DNA of 64,000 bases from Allacma fusca (Eukaryota > Arthropoda > Collembola > Symphypleona > Sminthuridae). The notes beneath the pieces are model-generated. The model saw only the letters and a list, made by a program, of their open reading frames with translations. It made no database searches and was not told the origin of the DNA. How positions within the stretch are numbered: position 1 is the first letter of the stretch; each line of letters opens with the position of its first letter. The DNA lies in contig OX359249.1 of the NCBI GenBank assembly GCA_947179485.1, forward strand, positions 50,727,402 to 50,791,401, read 5' to 3'. Below are positions 55,766 to 64,000 of this stretch, piece after piece. The translations under genes and the position numbers were made by a program.

Positions 55766-58531
55766 GTGAATATATGCTGCTGCATTAATTATTAATATTT
55801 ATTTCGTCGGTCCAATCATCAAAACGATTTCATTTGAGCCTGAGGAATGAAAAGGTTCTCTCTAAGATTGAATCGTGATCTCTGCAAGTCAGTTTTGTAA
55901 TTTATCCTCCCGGGGACAAAACTAGAATGGCGTTCTTTTTATCGAAACGTCATCCTGAGACAAAGACTGATTCCATTTTTGGCGAAGCCTAATAAAATCG
56001 TTGGCGTATAACCATGGCCGTGTTACTTACTTTGCAAGAGAGCAAAAATCAACACAATAAGCTCTACTGTATTGACAACTGAAAGCGGAATTGGTTTTTT
56101 AGTAATTCAGGATGGCGGGAAACTCCCCATTTAAATCCGTATGAGCAAATAATACTAACGAGCACTGCACAGCCAGGTGTTGCTGGTTCAGCAAGGCAAA
56201 TTTAATTTGGGATGGCAGTAAAAAGTTACATACAACAGCTGAGAGTTAAAAATAATTTATCAAGTATTCAAAATCAACAAACTTGCTCAAGATTGAAAAG
56301 TGACTAATATAATGGGGATGACTAATAAGAAATTTAAAAAATAATCCTTAGGTTTTGCTAAAAAATTTAGATATTGCGTTGCTTAGTTATAGATACACTT
56401 TTCAAGCATATTTAAATTCCATAACGGAATTATGGAATTATTTCCCGAAAGTTTAAATAAAATTCACACGCTAGTAACTTCCCACGTATCTCGAATCATC
56501 GCTGGAGAGTTAAAAAATACATTACATCGGGTGTCCAAAATCAAAAACTTTGCTCAAGAATGTAAAAGTGACTATTAATACAATTGGAATGACTAATAAG
56601 CAACAAAAAAGATCAATGGTTTTGGTAATCCGAACAGACACAAACATGCATCCTGGGTCGGTTTTTTTGAAAACGGCCACCCGTGAATGCAACTAATTTT
56701 TGAAACACATTTATAGGGCCACATGAAAAGTTTGTTAAAAAAAATATCCACACCTTTTTTCCCCTAAATCCGAATAGGATGGTTAAAAAACCGAAAAAAC
56801 CCGAAAACTTCAATAATTTATTGTAGCTATACCGATTTGAATATTAAAATTGGGCTATCTCAAAATCATTGGCTAACCAACTACTACGCTTGTAATTTTT
56901 TTTGGTATCGTTGAATCAAAATTTCGGATTTTTGCAAAAAATCACATGGGCAATTTCGAAATTTTGGAATTTATTTTGACTGCCGGCCCACTCAAGTCCG
57001 CACTTTTTAAAAACTCTAAACACAAGGGAAGCACGAAGCTTACATTTGAAAATTGTTAAAAAGTGCGGACTTGCGTGTGCCGGCAGTCAAATCGGGGAAA
57101 ATCTGAAACGGGTAATTTGTATACATACCTGCGTAAGGCATTGTGGATGTGTTACGTTTACGCATAGTTTGCATGTGCATACATACAGCGCGCATGCAAG
57201 CATGCTTGCTTGCTGTAGAGGACGAGGAGAGGAGTTTCCTCCCAACGCAATACATGGGGAGCGCCTTCCATGTAAATAGAAAGCCCTATCACGCTCCATT
57301 CCTTGGGACCGTGTCGCAGCTCAAATAGTCCCAAATTATTTTTGTAATAATTTGCGATTGGTGATTTGTAGACCAATCATATTTGGTCTCAGCACTACCT
57401 TCACTATTTCAATTGTATTTATGTACATTATATGTTATTATATGTACATAAATAAAAAAAATCACTATGGGAATGGCTGTGTTGAAAAAAACAGCCCCTC
57501 ATTTTAGTACAATTTTGAAGTTTTCCTTCGTTTTTTTATTTTTCTGAATAAAAATCATCGCAACACGATACGTTGAGGCTTTGCGTAGGGTAGCGTCAGC
57601 TACCGCCGTCAAAGTAGGACGAATTTTGAGATTTTTTCAAAATTACAGAATTTTTTTCGAAAAAACTATCGAGCCGATTTCAACCACAATAACCATTACG
57701 ATTTACATAAGCAATATTCTCAAAAAATTTAATTCAAATCGATTCAGTAGTTTGCAGATAACTCAGTTTTCTTGAAGTCCAAAATTTAAAAAAATTGTTT
57801 CTCAAAAACTATCCGGCCGATTTCAAACAAATACGCACTTTTGATACAAGTAATGTCTGTAAAAAGTTTCATTGAAATCAGTCCAGTAGTTTTTGAGATA
57901 TCGTACGGAAGGACACACGGACGTACGGACGAGGTTATTTTACTAGGGGGCTGACGCCACCCTAAACAACGAAAGAGAACTTCAAAATTTTGCAAAAGGC
58001 AGACAACGGTGACACCGGTACCTTGCTCACTATTCGCGATAAGGCTTCCATCCGACCGGATAAATCTAATATCCTATCCGAACCGAAATTTTCTGATAAA
58101 TTTCCTTATTATCCGATCCGACCAGTTACCGTTCGGATAAAAATTTTAATCATCCATATCCGATCCGACCAGCGGATATCCGAAATAATCCGAATAATTG
58201 ACACCATTGGATGATGAAAAAAGAATTAGAAATTCTCATTGCATAAATGCATTAGCTTTTCACTACATCATAATATTATTTCTGCTTACATTACGTAGAA
58301 ACTGCAGGAAAAATTTAGCAAAACAGTTGTGAATTTGAAGCACACAATTAATAAGAAAACATGTAAAAAGCGGCAAAGCTACTCTTTGGACAAATTGTTG
58401 TTGCACACTTCGTTCTTATTGGTTTTCAAAAATTTGGTTTTAGGATATTCGTCGGATTATCCGATATTTATTATTGGTGATCCGAACCGATCGGATAAAG
58501 TCGTTTCCAAATCCGATCCGAATCCGATGAC
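54971..58531. repeat. Segmental direct duplication, copy 2
   Basis: Matches 29170-32735. It includes the truncated S1 homologue, a 111-bp hairpin element (56978-57088), a Helentron-like element (57550-57967) and part of the TCCGATCC array. The right junction lies within CCGATCCGAATCCGATGAC, 5 bp shorter than copy 1. Confidence 0.95.
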
Positions 58532-58609
58532 GATTCTATAATTGTGTTTTTTATATTTTTGGTACAAATTTTTTGTGCACGAAATTTTCCTCATGTTACG
58601 ATTTTTGGT

Positions 58610-59068
58610 ATGAGGATGTCGACAACTGTTTTTAGTAATTGTGGGGACGGTACAGAAATTTTGTTCACATGTCCCTATTTTAGGGACCTAGAATAACGTT
58701 TTTTAAAAATTTTGGGGACGGGACGGGGACAAGCTTTTTGTCCCCATGTCCCGACTTTCGGGACCGGGGACAACGTTTTTATAAATTTTTGGGGACGGGA
58801 CGGGGACAAGGTTTTTGTCCCCGTGTCCCGACTTTCGGGACGGGACCGGGGACAACGTTTTTATAAATTTTTGGGGACGGGACGGGGACATGGTTTTTGT
58901 CACCGTGTCCCGATTGTCGGGACGGGACTGGGGACAAAGGTTTTGAAAGAATATCGGGACGGGACATGGTTTTTGTCACCGTGTCCCGATTGTCGGGACG
59001 GGACTGGGGACAAAGGTTTTGAAAGAATATCGGGACGGGACAAGAATTTTGTCCCCAACAGAAGCTCT
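58610..59068. mobile_element. GGGACGGGACA tandem array, right end of a miniature element
   Basis: Units of about 78-82 bp (GGGGACGGGACGGGGACAA ... GTCCCG) repeat three times from 58713, then a second unit type repeats twice. The right end CAGAAGCTCTA matches the 53031-53202 family. The left terminus is not found, perhaps lost at the duplication junction. Confidence 0.55.
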
Positions 59069-59224
59069 AGTGCTGGGCAAAGACGTTAACTGAGGAAAAA
59101 TAAAAACAATAAACGTCACTTTGCAAGATGGATGGAGCATGCGGTATGCAGTAGTTTGTTTACATATGTATTGCCATAAGTTTAAACGTGACTTCATTTA
59201 ATTTTCTGAGGTCAAACGGATGAC

Positions 59225-59335
59225 AAGATATTCTTCAAACACAATAGGGTTCTTCCCTTTTGCATGATCTGTCCCGGTAAAAATTTAGTGTGTAGTAGCA
59301 ATGCTTCTACAGATATCGTGCGGACAAGACAGCCA
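59225..59335. repeat. Repeat fragments shared with 8588-8637 and 18450-18482
   Basis: AACCCTATTGTGTTTGAAG (inverted) matches the segment beside the GGGAC array of the left arm. AGATATCGTGCGGACAAGAC at 59311 matches the inner palindrome arm. The pieces occur in different relative positions, suggesting old transposon debris. Confidence 0.5.
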
Positions 59336-59449
59336 GACCTTCGCAATAGGGACTCTCGCTTCGCTTCGCCCCAATGTGAGGCAAGTAACAAATGAAACAA
59401 AACATTTTAATCCTGGCGGCAAAAGTGAAAGTATTCATTCACTTCCATC

Positions 59450-59998
59450 CATTGATGGGCACCCTCACGAGGTATGAGTTCTTCCCTCGCCCTCATCCCT
59501 CGCCTTCGGCCTCAATTTTTGAGGGATGAGAGCGAGTTACTATCATAAAAGAAGGGCCCTCAACAAATGAGGGCGAGGCATAGCAAAATGTACGTACGAA
59601 AACGAGGGCGAGGGTGAGTACTAAAAGGTAGTCCTCATGAAGTTCGAACAGCAGTATTAAATCCCATGAAATAATTCTCGTATTTCCTCTTTGCTGTGCA
59701 TTTTTGCCATAAACGAATCTAAAGATCTTAAGAATTAGCTAAAGGACTGAAGAATTAAGTGAATGTTTGAAGGTCTTAACTGGGTGATAGCTAGATTGCA
59801 ATGAACTGGCAGTTATGTTGTACTTATGGACTCATGAGGCCGAGGGAGAGTCCTTAGGATTTATAGTAGGCCCTCACGAGTCTGAGTGCGAGTTCCAGCG
59901 CAAGGTGTCGTGAGGGTTACGGGTGAGAGCGAGTGCGACAAGATTTTGTTACATACCTCATGAGGTGAGGGCGAGGGATTAAAAAATGCCCATCTATG
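59450..59998. mobile_element. hAT-like miniature element, CATWGATGGGCA ends
   Basis: Left end CATTGATGGGCACCC; right-end reverse complement CATAGATGGGCA. The duplication CTTCCATC at 59442-59449 and 59999-60006 is exact. GAGGGCGAGG/CTCACGAGG motifs match the family of 33904-36183. Confidence 0.88.
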
Positions 59999-60301
59999 CT
60001 TCCATCACAATTTTTAAAGGAAGTTCATGTTGAATTCAAAGACATTCCAATTAAATTTACTACTATAGTCCATTTCTTGGAAATGTTTTTGTTTAGGCCC
60101 TGTCGTGCATGCTAAAATGATTTAGAGATTCATACACCTCCGGATTCTCTTCATTTGCTCCTCAAGCATAATTTCTCCAACATTGGCCTCTCCCTCGGGT
60201 CATGTCCGCAATTCACAGATATCAGAATAAACAAGTGAAAAAAGTACATACAAACGTTCTACTACCTCAATTTTTGTTTCATGTTTTCGAGCCCTGTAAC
60301 C

Positions 60302-61935
60302 CATAAATGCACATCCTCATGAGGACAGAGTGCAGCACTCGCACTCACCTCGCACTCAGTGTACTCACGAGTTTACTTTGAGGACGAGTGCATGTTATTA
60401 CAACCGTGCACTCATAATCATGAGTGCGAGAACATACCATAGATTTGTTTATTAATGAGTGCGAGGACGAGAACACAAAAATATACACTCATTTTTTTAA
60501 AAAATGCAATACTCTGCAGTCTAGTGTAAAAAATGCAATTTAATGGTAGGTTTGGATATGTTGTATATACAATTTTGTACAATTACTCAAAATAGAAACG
60601 AAACAAGGATGATTGAGAATTGCATCGTTTAATATTTCAGTCATAATAATCTTGTGTCAATCTTATGATTTCAAAAATTAGTGAGAACAATCGGTATTTC
60701 ATTCCTATTTTTTGGTATTTTTATCGGAATTGGTATTTTTAAATATACTTTTTCAAGTATTTAAATCTATATTGAATCGAAAAGAAATATCTGTATTCGT
60801 ATTAGTATTCAAAATATATTTGAATACTGTATCCAATGCTTAGATATCCAAAAAATCCGTGACATTTTGAAGTTTATCTCGTAAATTTAAACAACAAAAG
60901 AAGTTTTTAGTCAGCCATTACAAAACTTTTTTAAACTACTCATTAGAATACAAAATTTAGGATTACGTTTGCCTCCATAAAATGACTCAGAGCAACTACT
61001 AATTTTTTTCTGAAATGAATTTGCTGCAATCTGTATGCAATGAATTCATTTGTCAGTAATTTTCTCAATTGAAAAAAAGGAGTCTAATTTTGTCAGGGGA
61101 AAAAGCATGCAGCTCACGTTTTTACTGCTAGAGTATCCCTGAAAAACAAACTGAATCAAGTTATATACGGTTATGGTACTAGTGTAGATTAAGCAGTAAT
61201 GCCTTTATAAAATGGTCTGGGATATTCACTTGCTTCTTTTCATAATTGCCGAATTTAGATATATTCGGGTTTAAATGTTACGATGTTTTTCGAGAGTCTA
61301 GTAACTCCAGGTATTAATATTTAATAAATAAAGTATTTTAATTATATTGGAATTCATACAAAATATTTGAATAAATTGAATTGGAATTTTCATTTTTTGA
61401 AACAAATACATTTGAATTGGGATTGGAATCCGTTAGGGCTAATCTTAATCAGAATCGTATCCATATTTTTCGAATACTCCAGCCCTGAACTTTACAAATA
61501 ACAATTTGCAGCATTTAGCCTTTATCGTCGTCGTAGCCAGTGCAAGCATTTGCCATTTACTCATGTGTGTTAATCATTTCAAACTGATAATTTTCTGTTC
61601 GTAAAAATATTCCAACTTGAAAAAACATTTTGAAAGTGATACATGTAGTTTTATTTGCTTATTAGCATAATAAAATTACATGTAAAAATAAATACGGAAC
61701 AAAACTATTTGAATGTATTGCAAATGGATAAGTCAGGTATGCATACATATATACATATCAAATGCACTCATGAGTGCGAGTGCGAGGATCAAATTCTAGT
61801 CTTCGGTCCTCATGAGGACGAGTGTGAGTGCAGACTTGACAATGTTTAACATATCAGTGTGAGAGTGAGCATAGTTCATTCAATTTGTACTGAGTGCGAG
61901 TGGAGTGCGAGTGCGAAAGAAAATATGCATCTATG
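60302..61935. mobile_element. hAT-like element, CATARATGCAY ends, 1.63 kb
   Basis: Left end CATAAATGCACAT; right-end reverse complement CATAGATGCATAT. The duplication CTGTAACC at 60294-60301 and 61936-61943 is exact. CACTCATGAG/GTGCGAG motifs lie at both ends. Compared with 21490-22285, about 60690-61490 is unrelated (GGTATTT and AATTGGAAT motifs), probably a nested insertion. Confidence 0.9.
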
Positions 61936-61943
61936 CTGTAACC

Positions 61944-63060
61944 ACTGATATTAGGCTCTTTGCGGTTTTAACGTTCCGCAAACGTAGAACCTTAAATTTG
62001 ACTTCGCGCCTAGAAATTTCCCACGTGAAGCCATTTTCTCTTTGCGTAATACGTCCGAATTCGGACGTAAACGCTAACTCAAACGCTAAATTGTATCATT
62101 TAGCGTTCTCAACACGTTCAACTTCAAATTAATACTTAAGTACTTAATTATTAACTTTAACTGTGCTGGAAAATAGTTTTAGGACCAGAAAAACATGGCC
62201 TTTTAAATAAGGTACAGTTTATAGGAACAACTTGTTGATAAAGTGGTGTTTCAAAGTGTATAATTTTTAATGGTTTCCTTGGTCATTGAGGTTTTGTCTG
62301 CTAAAATTGACCTCAGTTTTGTGCTTTTATGAAAATTGCAAAAAATAAATATTGTCACGTATGTATAATTAATATATATTATAGTAATTATTAATATACA
62401 AACCAACTTAATAAATTAACTTATTGTTACTCAATGCAACTTAATAATTAGCAATACTTACAAGTAAGTACTTACAATATTTTTACTTTCAACTTTCATC
62501 ATATTTTTTCCATGAGTTAATCGGCTTCTAATTAATGTACAGCAGAATTTTAAATGCCTCAGAATAGTGTTATATTATGGTTCTTTTCGAATTAATTTTA
62601 ATCACGAACTAAACATATATACATACATATATTGGTCTTAAAACCAGTAGTGACGAGAACTAATAATAAAGTAATGGGATATTATGTTAGGCAAAATTAA
62701 AGTTTCTTTTATAGTATTGTATTGTTTTTTATAGATCAAGGTAATGTTAGTTCAAGATTAAAACTAACACTGATTCAATCAGAATAATTATTCAAAATAA
62801 TTATAATTACTGCTAACACCATAAACATAGATAGATAGTTAATTTATTGGTCGATTTGGCCTTGGCCCTTACAACCTGCACCGATTCATTACATTGTTTC
62901 ATATCATGTAAAGTTGAAAAATAGCAAAATTCGAATTATTATTAAGTTAAGTTAATTGTAAATTGTTGATCAAAGGTTAGTATTTAAATTTAATGTGGAT
63001 TATACAGTGTGGTTTTGGACACAATAAACATTAACAAGGTTACAAACAGTAACAACATAA
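61944..63060. other. No gene recognised
   Basis: AT-rich sequence with no supported gene or repeat. Part may be 3' untranslated DNA of the retroelement that follows on the minus strand. Confidence 0.3.
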
Positions 63061-63164
63061 TTAGAGAGAGAAAGACTTTATTGACACTGCTTCTCAATAG
63101 AAGTAGCCCTTATGGACTCAGTATACTATTAACAATTTTCAATTAAGTAACTAATTAGTATAAT

Positions 63165-64000
63165 TTATGACTTATAAAGATGATTATTACAAATTAATGC
63201 ACTGTTCTTAAGAACTAAAGATACTATTTCTTCAATAACTTTCATTGGTATCCTAAATCGTTTTAGGAATGATACAAAAAAACTTGAAATTGTTCCTCGT
63301 GCCCCAATGTACAGTCCAATTGTTTCCACTTCTTTTAAATTGAATTTTGATTGAAAGTAGGGGATGCATTGATCATAAATTGATTTCTTTTCTTGATTCA
63401 CTTTTTCAGGCTGGTGAATATCTTGTTCCATTCTTATTGTTGGATCTAAAATGTATCCTTTTCTAGAGTTTGGTTCAATAGCAAGAATGTCAACTCTTCT
63501 ACTTGCCCCATTTTTGTCTTCACAATATACTTCTTCTTGTACTATATATTTATTTTCTTTAAATTTTGTAGCCAACAATGAGCGAATGCTGCGATGACGA
63601 TTATTACGTAATAATTCACCTCTGGGGCATTTACCAAGGATATGTCCTAAGGTTTCAAACTCATTGCAATATCGGCAATGGCTATTACCTTGGCTGTAAC
63701 CCGGATTTGATTTATTAGGCAATACGTTTCCGTTCATTTTGATTGCATTTATCCATTCAGATGTTGATAACCCAAATTTATTAGTTATCCATTTGTTAGC
63801 AGTGGGACATTCGGAAAATTGTGCTACACCTTGTCCTTTACTTGGAAGCTTACTCCATTTTTCATATTCAATCTTTTGCAATTCATTCCTAATAAGTTTA
63901 CATTTCTTTAGCTTCTTTTTTGGTTGTTGTTTGTCGATGTTATTCATTGATTCTTCTGTATTGCTTCCTGAAGTATCTTCATCTTGATTAATGTCTACAA
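63165..64000 (-). CDS. C-terminal part of an R2-type non-LTR retrotransposon pol (partial)
   Basis: The frame is open from the window edge to a stop at 63165; an internal Met at 63947 is not taken as the start. A zinc-knuckle CX2CX7HX4C (CRYCNEFETLGHILGKC) is followed by RRVDI and, about 20 residues on, ILDPTIRME. This is the order seen in the restriction-like endonuclease (PD-D/ExK type) at the C-terminus of R2/R4/Dong-class elements, which nicks target DNA for reverse transcription. The reverse transcriptase domain would lie to the right, outside the window. AATAAAG on the minus strand at about 63075 may mark the 3' end. No stop interrupts the visible part. Confidence 0.75.
   Translation of the reverse strand, partial: VDINQDEDTSGSNTEESMNNIDKQQPKKKLKKCKLIRNELQKIEYEKWSKLPSKGQGVAQFSECPTANKWITNKFGLSTSEWINAIKMNGNVLPNKSNPGYSQGNSHCRYCNEFETLGHILGKCPRGELLRNNRHRSIRSLLATKFKENKYIVQEEVYCEDKNGASRRVDILAIEPNSRKGYILDPTIRMEQDIHQPEKVNQEKKSIYDQCIPYFQSKFNLKEVETIGLYIGARGTISSFFVSFLKRFRIPMKVIEEIVSLVLKNSALICNNHLYKS

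Noticed and set aside
58610-59068. CRISPR-like array
   Set aside because: Regular units exist but spacers are also repeated and the context is eukaryotic transposon DNA.

Overview
The window looks like AT-rich nuclear DNA of an arthropod. Peptidase genes have short GT-AG introns, a Ty3/Gypsy element carries an env-like third ORF, a partial R2-type non-LTR element lies at the right edge, and non-autonomous DNA transposons are very dense. A bacillopeptidase-F-like secreted S8 peptidase plus large palindromic duplications suggests a springtail (Collembola, Folsomia-like). That identification is inference from memory of that genome and is not shown by the sequence.

Layout. (1) 1-9341 plus 18401-18901 form one arm of a large inverted duplication; the other arm is 41857-51694 (9,838 bp). 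The arms are almost identical and each carries an intact subtilisin-like gene (4325-5839 minus; 45855-47369 plus). The left arm may continue beyond base 1. (2) 9342-18400 is a complete Ty3/Gypsy LTR retrotransposon with gag, pol and two overlapping third ORFs. Its 534-bp LTRs look identical. It sits only in the left arm, and the right arm preserves the empty site. (3) 18902-41856 is the spacer. It holds transposon-derived repeats, an intact chymotrypsin-fold peptidase gene (25363-26534), an intact but catalytically dead S1 homologue (27871-29964), and a probable broken peptidase remnant (37136-39430). (4) 51695-64000 holds more transposons and a 3.55-kb direct duplicate (54971-58531) of 29170-32735. 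That copy truncates the dead S1 homologue. The window ends in the C-terminal part of an R2-type pol (63165-64000 minus).

Transposon content. At least ten hAT-like miniature elements can be delimited by terminal inverted repeats and 8-bp target duplications (eight exact, two with one mismatch): 22875-23221, 28550-28966, 33904-36183, 37325-38595, 40428-41630, 51786-52192, 53031-53202, 53254-53805, 59450-59998 and 60302-61935. Each is built largely of its own short subterminal motif. Helentron-like elements with subterminal inverted repeats and a terminal hairpin (53814-54392, 31749-32166 and fragments) are a second class.

Genes together. All non-transposon genes seen are secreted or membrane-anchored peptidases or their dead relatives, so this is a peptidase neighbourhood being copied by segmental duplication and disrupted by transposons. 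Order inferred from structure: inverted duplication first, LTR element later in one arm; the truncated direct copy derives from the intact S1 homologue. Uniqueness of the inverted structure to the genome, rather than to the assembly, cannot be shown from sequence alone.
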